A DNA stretch of 64,000 nucleotides from Phycisphaerales bacterium (GTDB lineage Bacteria; Planctomycetota; Phycisphaerae; UBA1845; UTPLA1), in assembly GCA_020639075.1 (NCBI GenBank), contig JACKHI010000002.1:1-64000 (forward strand), in the 5' to 3' direction. The notes beneath the pieces are model-generated. The model was not told the origin of the DNA, made no database searches, and saw only the letters and a list, made by a program, of their open reading frames with translations. Below, one piece after another: positions 1 to 7,894 of the stretch (the first letter of the stretch is position 1; the number at the start of each line of letters is the position of its first letter). A program made the position numbers and the translations under genes.

Positions 1-99
1 CCGTGCGCCCTTCGGGCGAAATAAGATGCACGGATTTCAGGCGAAATGGGAGGACAACGATTCGGCGTGGCGTCGTGGCTGATTGGACGATCGCTCTGC

Positions 100-139
100 G
101 CCCTCGCACTGGGTGGCAAGCACCCAGTGGCACGAGGGC
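100..139. repeat. REP-like imperfect hairpin
   Basis: An inverted repeat has a left arm reading GCCCTCG-CACTGGGTG and a right arm reading CACCCAGTG-gCA-CGAGGGC. The arms match except for a three-base bulge, and the loop is short. It lies outside any convincing gene and resembles the other intergenic hairpins in this window. Its function is unknown. Confidence 0.5.
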
Positions 140-202
140 TGTCGTCTCGGACACGCCGCTCGCCGAGTCTAACAGTTCACCAACGCAGCCGTGATGAACC
201 AA

Positions 203-238
203 CGAAAACCAGCAATCGGACGGCTTCGCCCGACTGCC
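203..238 (-). terminator. Possible terminator of the exported-protein gene
   Basis: Read on the minus strand, CAGTCGG pairs with CCGATTG (one wobble) and is followed by GCTGGTTTTCG. It lies about 40 bases past the stop codon of the lipoprotein-like gene. The T-run is short, so the call is tentative. Confidence 0.35.
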
Positions 239-277
239 GGTTCATGATGCTTGGTTCTTCGAGGTCCTCGAATACGC

Positions 278-823
278 CTACTTCGTGCTGAACAGCACCT
301 GGATGGACTCGCTGCGATCGCCGGCGACAGTGAACACGAGCATGTAGTCCATACCCGGCTTAAGCGTGACGCCGCCGACGGGCTGCTTCTCGAAGTTCAT
401 GCACTTCATGTTGCCGGGCAGAGCGCCGAGGTTGTACACGACGCCCGGCTTCATGAGCTGTTCGGAATCCTGCGTGGCCGGGTAGATCGTGAACTCGGGC
501 TGATGCGAATAGTCGGCCTCGAACGCCTGATGGATCTGCATGTTCGTGCTCGTGATGCGGCCGAACTTCGTCGGGTCCTCGAAGTCGAACTTGAAGCTCG
601 GCGACGTGCTGCAGGTGCCCTTCACTTTGAACTTGGCGTAACCCATGGCGCCTTTCTTCAGCTTGTTCTGTTCCGCCGGCATGCCATCGACATAGACGAC
701 GAGGTGGCTGTCCTTCTTCATCAGATTCTTGCCGACGTTGAATGCGGAACTCGCACTGCAACCCATGCCTGCGCCGACGAATCCAATCGACAGAATCGCC
801 ATACCCAACATTCGCTTGTTCAT
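278..823 (-). CDS. Exported putative lipoprotein of unknown function
   Basis: The 181-residue product begins with a basic then hydrophobic leader (MNKRMLGMAILSIGFVGAG) followed by Met-Gly-Cys. This suggests export and possibly lipidation at that Cys, although the residue at -3 is atypical for a lipobox. The mature part contains phrases such as VVYVDGMPAE and MDYMLVFTVAGD and is probably a small beta-rich domain; I do not recognise the family. I start it at the second ATG (823) because GGGAG lies five bases upstream of it; the ATG at 826 would be too close. It stands alone on the minus strand. Confidence 0.75.
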   Translation of the reverse strand: MNKRMLGMAILSIGFVGAGMGCSASSAFNVGKNLMKKDSHLVVYVDGMPAEQNKLKKGAMGYAKFKVKGTCSTSPSFKFDFEDPTKFGRITSTNMQIHQAFEADYSHQPEFTIYPATQDSEQLMKPGVVYNLGALPGNMKCMNFEKQPVGGVTLKPGMDYMLVFTVAGDRSESIQVLFSTK

Positions 824-826
824 CAT

Positions 827-1132
827 CGCTCCCTCTTTCGCAACAGGAACCGTTCTTTAGACCGGCGAGCCTCCACGCTGCCCGCCACGCACCGAAGCCC
901 TGCACTGCCCGGTCGCACTCGGATTGAGTGTAATCATCGCGAATCGGCATGCAAGACGCGATTGAGAGGCCGCAGCCGATCGTGGCGGAAGCGATGATAT
1001 CGCGGTTTGTTACCGATGCGCTGCTCGTTTAGGATTCCATCCACAAGGTTGCGGTCGAGGCGAGCCGGGGCGACACGAGTCGGTCTGAAAAAGGCGTCGT
1101 CGACGATCGTGCGAAGACGAAACGGAGGCGAC
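827..1132. other. Intergenic region between divergent genes
   Basis: No convincing gene. A weak sigma-70-like match on the plus strand, TTGTTA at 1007 and TAGGAT at 1030 with a 17-base spacer, could serve the methyltransferase gene. Confidence 0.4.
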
Positions 1133-1864
1133 GTGTTCGGCCGAATACGACAGGCGCTCTCGGGGCGGACTCGCGTCGATGAGCGATCGCACTTCCTGGC
1201 GCTCCTCAGCGGCACGGGCATTGAGATCGGCGCCTTGCAGAACCCTGTTGACGCCCCGCATCTGCGGATTCGGTATGTCGATCGTCTCCCGATTGAGTCG
1301 CTTGTCGAGCAGTACCCGGAATTGCGCGGACAGCGGATTGTCGAGCCGGATATCCTCGATGACGCGGAGAATCTGAAAGCCGTGGCGCCGTCGTCGCAGG
1401 ATTTTGTGATTGCGAATCACGTCATCGAACACATGGCCAATCCGATCCGGGCGTTGCTTTCCTGGTCCAGCGTGCTGAAAGCCGGCGGCCGGCTGTTCCT
1501 GGCCGTGCCGGACAAGCGTTTCACATTCGATCTGGATCGGCCGTACACGGAGCTGGGCCATCTGTTCGAGGACTACGACGATCCAAGTCGCGAACGCGAC
1601 TTCCTTCACTTCCTGGAGTTTGCGCGAGAAGTGAGTTGTAAGACGTTCCACGCGCGCCCGCTCGAGGAGGCGGAAGAATACGCGCGGGAGCTATGGAAGC
1701 AGGATTACAGCATTCACTACCACGTCTGGAATGACGATCGGTTTCGTGAGTTGCTTTCCGCCATTTCCGAGCGGTTCGACTCGTGGAAGATGCGCGTCGT
1801 TGATGAGATGCCCACAACGGGCAATGAGTTCATCGTCGTTCTTGAGAAACACACTGCAGAATGA
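1133..1864 (+). CDS. SAM-dependent methyltransferase domain protein
   Basis: The 243-residue product has a class I methyltransferase core. A glycine-rich SAM loop (TGIEIGAL) lies near residue 30, an acidic strand follows, and then DFVIANHVIEHM, the post-motif typical of the Methyltransf_11/23 families that often act in sugar or polysaccharide pathways. I use the GTG at 1133 because a perfect GGAGG lies four bases upstream; the reading frame stays open further upstream but that part is arginine-rich and unlike a protein domain. galE follows 160 bases downstream on the same strand, which hints at a role in nucleotide-sugar or glycan modification. The substrate is unknown. Confidence 0.8.
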   Translation: MFGRIRQALSGRTRVDERSHFLALLSGTGIEIGALQNPVDAPHLRIRYVDRLPIESLVEQYPELRGQRIVEPDILDDAENLKAVAPSSQDFVIANHVIEHMANPIRALLSWSSVLKAGGRLFLAVPDKRFTFDLDRPYTELGHLFEDYDDPSRERDFLHFLEFAREVSCKTFHARPLEEAEEYARELWKQDYSIHYHVWNDDRFRELLSAISERFDSWKMRVVDEMPTTGNEFIVVLEKHTAE

Positions 1865-2025
1865 CGGGTTTGTGTGCGAGTGTGCACACGATCCGATGAG
1901 CTTCGCACGTTCGTCGTCACATCGCCGAGTTGAGGCGCGAATCGTCCGGCCATACACTGAGCGTCGACTCGAGTCGGCCTTTGGGGCCGCTGCCCCCGTT
2001 TTGCTTCTAGTAAGGACTGCCCATC

Positions 2026-3027
2026 ATGAAGGTACTTGTCACCGGCGGATGCGGATACATCGGCAGCCATACCGTCAGGGCGCTGACGGCCGCGGGGCAT
2101 CAGGTCGTGGTTCTGGACAGTCTCGTGACAGGTCATCGGGTTGCACTGGACGAGAGGGTTCCGCTCATTGTCGGCGATCTGTGCGATCGACAGCTATTGG
2201 GCGAGCTCTTCCAGTCTGAGCGATTCGACGCCGTCGTGCATTTCGCCGCGTTCATCGAAGTGGGCGAGTCCGTTCGCGACCCGCTGAAGTTCTACGAAAA
2301 CAACGTGGCGAATACGATCAATCTGCTGCAGGCGATGCAGGTGTCCGGCGTCCGAAAGCTCGTGTTCAGCTCCACGTGCGCCGTGTACGGCACTCCAGAC
2401 ACGATGCCGCTCGTCGAGACGATGGCATGCAATCCAGCGAGCCCGTACGCGCGGGCCAAGTACGCCGTCGAGTGGGCGCTCGATGACTCGTCGGCAGCCT
2501 GGCAACTGGGCTATGCAGCCCTGCGGTATTTCAACGCTGCCGGCGCGGCGTCAGACGCGACGATCGGCGAGGACCACGATCCCGAATCACATCTGATACC
2601 CAATGTCCTGAAAGTCGCGCTGGGGCAGCGCGAAAACGTGAAGATCTTCGGTACGGACTATGAAACACCGGATGGTACGTGTTTGCGCGATTACATCCAC
2701 GTCGAGGACCTCGCCGCCGCACACGTTGCCGCGGTCGAGGCGCTTCAGCCCGGCGAACGGCGCATCTACAACACAGGCACGGGTGTCGGCGCCAGCGTTC
2801 GTGAAGTGATCGACGTGTCGAGACAAGTGACGGGGCATGCGATTCCGGCGATCGAGGAGTCGCGCCGTCCGGGCGACGTCCCTAGGCTATTCGCGGATTC
2901 GAGCAAGATACAGCGTGAGCTCGGCTGGTCGCCGAAGTACAAGGAACTACGGGAGATCGTCGCCAGCGCGTGGCGATGGCACCAGTCGCATCCGGAAGGC
3001 TATGGCGATAGACGCCGATCGTCATGA
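2026..3027 (+). CDS. galE: UDP-glucose 4-epimerase
   Basis: The 333-residue protein is a short-chain dehydrogenase/reductase of the extended type. It has the NAD-binding motif GGCGYIGSH at residues 7-15, the catalytic SSTCAVYG segment near residue 125 and YARAK (the Tyr-xxx-Lys pair) near residue 150. It also has the family phrases RYFNAAGA and TCLRDYIHVEDLA. The family interconverts UDP-glucose and UDP-galactose in the cytoplasm, feeding LPS and exopolysaccharide synthesis; the length is the usual one. The start ATG follows TAAGGACTGCCCATC. It lies downstream of a methyltransferase gene and could be cotranscribed with it. Confidence 0.95.
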   Translation: MKVLVTGGCGYIGSHTVRALTAAGHQVVVLDSLVTGHRVALDERVPLIVGDLCDRQLLGELFQSERFDAVVHFAAFIEVGESVRDPLKFYENNVANTINLLQAMQVSGVRKLVFSSTCAVYGTPDTMPLVETMACNPASPYARAKYAVEWALDDSSAAWQLGYAALRYFNAAGAASDATIGEDHDPESHLIPNVLKVALGQRENVKIFGTDYETPDGTCLRDYIHVEDLAAAHVAAVEALQPGERRIYNTGTGVGASVREVIDVSRQVTGHAIPAIEESRRPGDVPRLFADSSKIQRELGWSPKYKELREIVASAWRWHQSHPEGYGDRRRSS

Positions 3028-3151
3028 TATCGTTGCGATGCAAATTCTGCACGATTTGAGCGTGCCGGATAATCAAGCGCTCCATGGAAAGTGCGGAAAC
3101 CCACATGGGGGATCGCATTAAGGGCCGGACCGCGAGACTGGAAGATTCTGA

Positions 3152-3181
3152 TTGACTGCCGTCGGTCCCCGAATCTACAAT
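3152..3181 (+). promoter_or_regulatory. Predicted sigma-70 promoter, TTGACT-N18-TACAAT
   Basis: The -35 TTGACT (3152-3157) and -10 TACAAT (3176-3181) are separated by 18 bases. The first ATG lies 8 bases past the -10, so a transcript would be leaderless or nearly so. It could serve the small ORF at 3190 or give lat a leader of about 420 nt. Confidence 0.5.
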
Positions 3182-3189
3182 AGCGATCA

Positions 3190-3348
3190 ATGACGTCTGG
3201 AGGCTATCTTTTGCGTCGTAGCAGCGTCGATATGCTGGCACGGCTCGTATGCCGCAAGCGTCGGTCCCGACGCACGGCGATGCTTCCCCGCGGGATGAAA
3301 GTCTCGGTCGGCGTTTGCGATTTCATGTCCAAGATTTTCAACGAATGA
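3190..3348 (+). CDS. Possible 52-residue basic small protein
   Basis: The ATG at 3190 opens a 53-codon frame ending in TGA, with product MTSGGYLLRRSS... to ...DFMSKIFNE. It is rich in Arg in the middle and matches no family I recognise. There is no Shine-Dalgarno sequence, but a good promoter match ends 8 bases before the ATG. It may be a real leaderless small gene, a leader peptide for lat, or a chance frame. Confidence 0.25.
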   Translation: MTSGGYLLRRSSVDMLARLVCRKRRSRRTAMLPRGMKVSVGVCDFMSKIFNE

Positions 3349-3555
3349 CGCGATCGGCAGCGGCTCCGACGGCGGTGAGTTGCGCTCAAAGATCCTTCTA
3401 AGCCGACGCGCATCGCCAGTTCCGGCCCAAATCGATCCGATTCAAACCAGATTCAAGAGTTGATCGTCGTGCACCAGTCGATGGCGCACGACTCGTACGC
3501 CGGAGATGCGGTTTCCGCACTTCGGAAGGGAAGAGAAAAACGCAGAGGCAATGCC

Positions 3556-3586
3556 TTGTTCGATTGAGCCAGAGTCTCTCGAACAA
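3556..3586. promoter_or_regulatory. Inverted repeat TTGTTCGA / TCGAACAA before lat
   Basis: Two perfect 8-base arms, TTGTTCGA (3556-3563) and TCGAACAA (3579-3586), are separated by 15 bases and end 19 bases before the lat ATG. The arm centres are 23 bases apart, about two helical turns. This could be an operator for a dimeric regulator or a weak leader hairpin. Confidence 0.4.
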
Positions 3587-3605
3587 TTCAGATCGGAAAC
3601 AGATC

Positions 3606-4952
3606 ATGTCCGCCAATGTTGCAGCACATGCAAAAATCAACCCCAAGGAAGTCCTCGACGAATTGAAGAAGCACATTCTCGTCGATGGATTCGAGATCGT
3701 TGTCGATCTCGAGCGTAGTCGCGGTAATCGGATGTATGACGCCAACAGCGACCGCGAGATCATCGACATGTACAGCTTCTACGCGTCGATGCCTGTCGGC
3801 TTCAATCATCCATACTTCGACCATCCCGACGTGCGCGAAGATCTTGGTCAGGCCGCGATGCACAAGATCGCCAACTCGGATGTCTATTCCGTCCAGATGG
3901 CGAGATTCGTCAAGACGTTCGATCGCGTGATGGGCGTTGCGGAATTGCCGCGGTACTTTTTCATCGAAGGCGGCGGTCTCGCCGTCGAGAACGCACTGAA
4001 GGCGGCGATGGACTGGAAGGTCCGCAAGAACATCGCGGCGGGGCGGGGTGAAATCGGCACGGAAGTGCTTCATTTCAGGAACTGCTTCCACGGCCGAACG
4101 GGTTACACGATGTCGCTGACGAATACCGATCCCGTCAAGGTTCAGTATTTCGCCAAGTTCGACTGGCCGCGCGTGATCAATCCGAAAATTAATTTCGCAT
4201 TGTCGGAGCCCGAGCGCACGCAGAAGGCGATCGAGATCGAGAACCAGGCCGAGGCCGAGATCATGCAGGCGATCAAGGATCGCCCGAATCGCATCTGCGC
4301 GATGATCATCGAACCGATTCAGGGCGAAGGCGGCGATCGCCACTTCCGCACGGAGTGGTTCCGGAAGATGCGGAAGATCTGCGACGAAAACGACATGCTG
4401 CTGATTTACGATGAAGTCCAGTGCGGCATGGGCGTAACGGGCAAGAACTGGGCGTTTCAGCATCACGGCGTGCTGCCCGACATCCTCTGCTTCGGCAAAA
4501 AGGCGCAGGTTTGCGGCATTATGGCCGGCCATCGCCTCGATGAAGTCAAGGAAAACGTCTTCCGCACGCCCAGCCGCATCAACAGTACATGGGGCGGCAA
4601 TTTCACGGACATGGTTCGGTCGACCCATTATCTCAACATTATCGAACAGGAAGATCTCGTGGAGAACGCCCGGACGACGGGCGAGTATTTCCTGAAGCAG
4701 CTCACAAAGCTCCATGATGAGGAGCCGATGATCGAGGCTGTGCGCGGCAAGGGCCTGCTGTGCGCCTTTTCGCTGAAGGATAAGGAGTTTCGCGACAAGT
4801 TCTGGAAGGGTTGTTTTGAAGTCGGTCTGCTCGTCGTTCGCTGCGGCGAACGCTCGATCCGCTTCCGGCCCGTTCTCGACACCAAGCCGGAAATGGTCGA
4901 CGAAGTCATGCGGCTGATGCGCGAGCAGATTCGACGAATCAAGGCGGAATAG
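3606..4952 (+). CDS. lat: L-lysine 6-aminotransferase
   Basis: This 448-residue PLP enzyme is a class III aminotransferase of the LAT type (EC 2.6.1.36). It transfers the epsilon-amino group of lysine to 2-oxoglutarate, giving 2-aminoadipate semialdehyde (piperideine-6-carboxylate) and glutamate. The internal aldimine Lys lies in FGKKAQVCG, a sequence close to that of mycobacterial LAT. The PLP-binding IYDEVQCGMG segment and the substrate-pocket EGGGLAVENALKAAMDWK are also present. I start at ATG 3606; an upstream TTG would add 14 residues. No lysine regulator or semialdehyde dehydrogenase is adjacent, so the pathway context (lysine degradation, osmoprotectant or secondary product) is open. 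Confidence 0.92.
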   Translation: MSANVAAHAKINPKEVLDELKKHILVDGFEIVVDLERSRGNRMYDANSDREIIDMYSFYASMPVGFNHPYFDHPDVREDLGQAAMHKIANSDVYSVQMARFVKTFDRVMGVAELPRYFFIEGGGLAVENALKAAMDWKVRKNIAAGRGEIGTEVLHFRNCFHGRTGYTMSLTNTDPVKVQYFAKFDWPRVINPKINFALSEPERTQKAIEIENQAEAEIMQAIKDRPNRICAMIIEPIQGEGGDRHFRTEWFRKMRKICDENDMLLIYDEVQCGMGVTGKNWAFQHHGVLPDILCFGKKAQVCGIMAGHRLDEVKENVFRTPSRINSTWGGNFTDMVRSTHYLNIIEQEDLVENARTTGEYFLKQLTKLHDEEPMIEAVRGKGLLCAFSLKDKEFRDKFWKGCFEVGLLVVRCGERSIRFRPVLDTKPEMVDEVMRLMREQIRRIKAE

Positions 4953-4996
4953 GGGAAAGCCGCCAGCTTGCTCTGTTTAGGGACAGGGTAGGGGTG

Positions 4997-5033
4997 GGCC
5001 AGTGGCGCTAGTCGTCACTGGCTCTTTTTTTTT
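4997..5033 (+). terminator. Rho-independent terminator of lat
   Basis: GCCAGTG (4998-5004) pairs with CACTGGC (5016-5022) across an 11-base loop. A run of nine T residues follows almost at once. It lies 45 bases past the lat stop. Confidence 0.85.
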
Positions 5034-5104
5034 GCTCGAATTTGCGGACATCCCATGGAGGCGGACGCGACGGTCGATGCCGACTAAGATCAAGTCCTGA
5101 ATGC

Positions 5105-6571
5105 ATGCCGCTCCCGTTGCCGACGTCGGTCAGCGATTCGGCGGCCGATGTGAAACCCCGACCCCCGTTCCTCCCGATGCAGCAGAGCTCTGAGAATCGA
5201 CTTCTCGCCCGGGCGATCATCGTGTCGCAATTCGCGCCGCCTTTCATGTTCTCGGGAGTGGCGATTGCATTACCGACGATGGGCGCGGAACTCCATTCGG
5301 GCGGCGTTGCGCTGAGTCTTGTCGAAACGCTGTTTCTTGCCGGTAGTCTCTCGATGCTGCTCCCAAGCGGTCGTCTGGCGGATGCCGGCGACAAGCGGAC
5401 GCTCTACAAGTCCGGTCTCCTCGGGTTCTCACTCACGTCGCTGCTGATCGGCCTGATGTCTTCGATGCCGATCATTCATTGCCTGCGATTCCTGCAGGGC
5501 ATGAGCTCTGCTATTTACGTTGCGACGGGACCGGCGATCCTGACCGACATTGTGCCAGTTCGGCATCGCGGTCGCGCGTTCGGGAGCTCCCTCGGCGCGA
5601 TCTACGCCGGCCTGACGCTTGGACCGATCGTCGCCGGGTTCCTCGTCGATCATTTCAGTTGGCGCGGCGTTTTTTTCTTCGGCGCCGCAACCCTGATGGC
5701 CGGGTACGTGCTGATTCGAACGATGATGCCATCGATGCGGGATATCCCTTTTCGCGTGCTGCATTGGCCAAGCGTCGTGATCGTCGTCGCGGCGGTACTG
5801 TCGCTCGTATTCGGTACTTCGTTCGTCAACGAAGGCGCCGTCGGTTATGCCTTGATTGGAGTCGGGCTCGTGCTTTCGGTGATCTTTGCCGCGCTTCAGC
5901 GCCGGCTCGATCGACCGCTGTTGGACGTAACGGCGTTGCTGGCCAATCGCGTCCTGCGAAACGCGTTGGTTGTTCAGATGCTCGTGTATATGCAGGCGAT
6001 GGCGTCGATGTTCCTGCTGAGTATGTATCTGCAGGTGTCGCGGGGTGTGCCGGCGGATGAGACGGGGCCCGTGCTGGCGATCGGCTCGATTATCATGGCG
6101 GTCCTGGCGCCGTTCTCCGGACGGCTTGCTGATCGATTTCGCCCCAGCTTGCTGGCGGGCGCAGGGGTGCTTTCGATTCTCGTGACGGGTCTTCTCGCGA
6201 TGACGCTGGGCGACGAAACGAGTCTCTGGTTCATTCGGGTCATGCTGGTCTTCCAGGGGCTCGGTTTCGCGCTGTTCAGCTCTCCGAACATGACGATCAT
6301 CATGAACAGCGTTTCGATGAGCTCGACCAGTATGGCCTCTGCCCTGGCGGCGAAGTCACGCTCGCTAGGGATGACGACGGGCATGCTGATCGCGTCGCTA
6401 CTGATTTCCATTCGCATTGGCGCGGATCGCGTTCAGGATCATCCGGAAGCGATGATCGGCGTCGTCAGAACGGTTTTCGGGATTCTCGTGGCGGCAGTGA
6501 CGCTGGCACTGGCGCTGAGCATCCTGAATCGCGCCAAGCCGGCGGCTACCGCTCCCGCTTCCAGCCGCTGA
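5105..6571 (+). CDS. MFS transporter, drug:H+ antiporter (DHA2-like)
   Basis: The 488-residue inner-membrane protein has about 14 hydrophobic segments. The loop between segments 2 and 3 reads GRLADAGDKRTLY, the MFS motif A, and RHRGRAFGSSLGAIYAGLTLGPIVAGFLVDHFSWR follows in two parts as the antiporter motif C region. This arrangement fits the 14-helix EmrB/QacA-type drug:proton antiporters. The substrate cannot be read from the sequence. Start candidates are ATG 5105 and ATG 5177; neither has a good Shine-Dalgarno sequence and I chose the longer one. The lat terminator separates it from lat. Confidence 0.85.
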   Translation: MPLPLPTSVSDSAADVKPRPPFLPMQQSSENRLLARAIIVSQFAPPFMFSGVAIALPTMGAELHSGGVALSLVETLFLAGSLSMLLPSGRLADAGDKRTLYKSGLLGFSLTSLLIGLMSSMPIIHCLRFLQGMSSAIYVATGPAILTDIVPVRHRGRAFGSSLGAIYAGLTLGPIVAGFLVDHFSWRGVFFFGAATLMAGYVLIRTMMPSMRDIPFRVLHWPSVVIVVAAVLSLVFGTSFVNEGAVGYALIGVGLVLSVIFAALQRRLDRPLLDVTALLANRVLRNALVVQMLVYMQAMASMFLLSMYLQVSRGVPADETGPVLAIGSIIMAVLAPFSGRLADRFRPSLLAGAGVLSILVTGLLAMTLGDETSLWFIRVMLVFQGLGFALFSSPNMTIIMNSVSMSSTSMASALAAKSRSLGMTTGMLIASLLISIRIGADRVQDHPEAMIGVVRTVFGILVAAVTLALALSILNRAKPAATAPASSR

Positions 6572-6690
6572 GGTTGCGTCGGCGCGTGTCATGCCTGACG
6601 ATCCTCGACCGGACGGATTTCGTCGGGCGATGTTCGGCAATTCGCGGATTCGCGCGTGCCGGGCGCCTGGCGCGCTGAGGGCCTGATTCG

Positions 6691-7383
6691 ATGAAATACG
6701 CAGCCGTCGTGGAGCATGCTCGCGAAGTCACATTGCAGGGGACGGCGAGCGCGGCGCCGTGGGTCGGCCCGCTGGAACGACTTGGTCTATCGCCATTTGA
6801 GCGTGACAGTCGCGCGGAGGTGCTGGTCAGCGTCGCGGCGGGCAAATGGGGCATCGCTTTTCGTGAAGTTGCCGTGGCCGTGGCGGCCTGCTGCAAACAG
6901 GGCAGCGAGCAGCCCGACGGTTACTATCTGGCCTACGCCTTTCATTCGTCCAGGTTATTCGGTTGGTGCGAACGGACATTCTTCAAGGCCCCGCACAGGC
7001 ACGCAACGATCGACGTGAATGACGGCGTGCCCGCGTCGATCGAAGTGCGGCACGGAACGCAGATGGTCCTGCACGCGGCGATGGGTGCGGAGCGGCAGGC
7101 GTCGCGCCGGGAAGACGTCGATCTCGTGATGCCGCTGTTCCTGCCCGCGCGTGGTTCGCGCGATGCGGGCAAACGCAGCTGCTTCCACATTCGTGTTGCG
7201 GGCGAAACGCGGGTGTTTCCTTACCTTCCCGAGTCGGATTTCTTTTCCATTGAGAACGGCGGCGGAAATCCTGCAATGCCGTTGCTCGCGGAGTGCGATT
7301 TTGCGGGACGGGAGTGGATTATCCGCAGCGACACGACGCACGCGCGGACAAAGACCACAACCGAGAAGGTCACGGCCAACTGA
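6691..7383 (+). CDS. Conserved-looking protein of unknown function
   Basis: The 230-residue soluble protein starts at an ATG with GAGGG nine bases upstream. Its centre (YYLAYAFHSSRLFGWCERTFFKAPHRHATIDV in two stretches, residues about 75-105) faintly resembles the beta-barrel acetoacetate-decarboxylase-like / DUF2071 group. That is only an impression from phrasing, not a demonstrated match. It has no signal peptide or membrane segment. It lies 119 bases after the MFS transporter on the same strand and might be cotranscribed. Confidence 0.6.
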   Translation: MKYAAVVEHAREVTLQGTASAAPWVGPLERLGLSPFERDSRAEVLVSVAAGKWGIAFREVAVAVAACCKQGSEQPDGYYLAYAFHSSRLFGWCERTFFKAPHRHATIDVNDGVPASIEVRHGTQMVLHAAMGAERQASRREDVDLVMPLFLPARGSRDAGKRSCFHIRVAGETRVFPYLPESDFFSIENGGGNPAMPLLAECDFAGREWIIRSDTTHARTKTTTEKVTAN

Positions 7384-7586
7384 CGTTTGAGTCGCTCGTC
7401 GCCCGGCGCGGTCGCCGAATCGGTCTCGGGCCTGCCTGTTGCGGCGCAGAGGTGGGTCAAAACTGCGTCGCCGATTATAGAAACCGGGCCTGCGCGATTG
7501 CGTTACACTTAGAATACAGCAGGTCGGTAGTCCGGCTTGCGTCGGGCGTTCGCGAAACTGAGCGCTCGGAGTCTCGAGACAATGCC

Positions 7587-7811
7587 ATGATGACGTACGG
7601 CGTCTTTGTAGTCCTTTGCCTGATCCTGCTGACAGGTAGCGTCATCGTATTCGGCGGCGCGCGGAGCGACTCCCGAGGCGGGGCTGACGCCGGATCGAAT
7701 GCCCGTCGAGGGGGGCGAGCATGCCCGTATTGCGGGGTTGCAAACAGGAATCCAGCACAATACTGCGGCCATTGCGGCAAGCAGTTGGATGATCAAGGCG
7801 GTTCTCTCTGA
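7587..7811 (+). CDS. Small membrane protein with C-terminal zinc ribbon
   Basis: The 74-residue product has one N-terminal transmembrane helix (YGVFVVLCLILLTGSVIVFG), a Gly/Arg-rich linker, and the four-cysteine module CPYCG-N10-CGHCG near the C-terminus. It lies 83 bases before the first SPFH gene on the same strand, so it may belong to that membrane-scaffold operon. An upstream in-frame extension lacks protein-like composition. Small zinc-ribbon membrane proteins of this sort are common and functionally undefined; partner binding is a guess. Confidence 0.7.
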   Translation: MMTYGVFVVLCLILLTGSVIVFGGARSDSRGGADAGSNARRGGRACPYCGVANRNPAQYCGHCGKQLDDQGGSL

Positions 7812-7894
7812 CGCGATCGTGCGCGTGATGGACGCTGCCGGCGCTCGGACGAACCCGGGACCTGTCCCCATGATGGGCAGGAAGGAGGATGGCG

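Larger units (their letters stand above)
3028..3605. other. Long region between galE and lat
   Basis: Apart from the promoter match, the small frame at 3190 and the inverted repeat at 3556, I see no gene, RNA or mobile element here. It is one of the longest non-coding stretches in the window. Confidence 0.4.
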
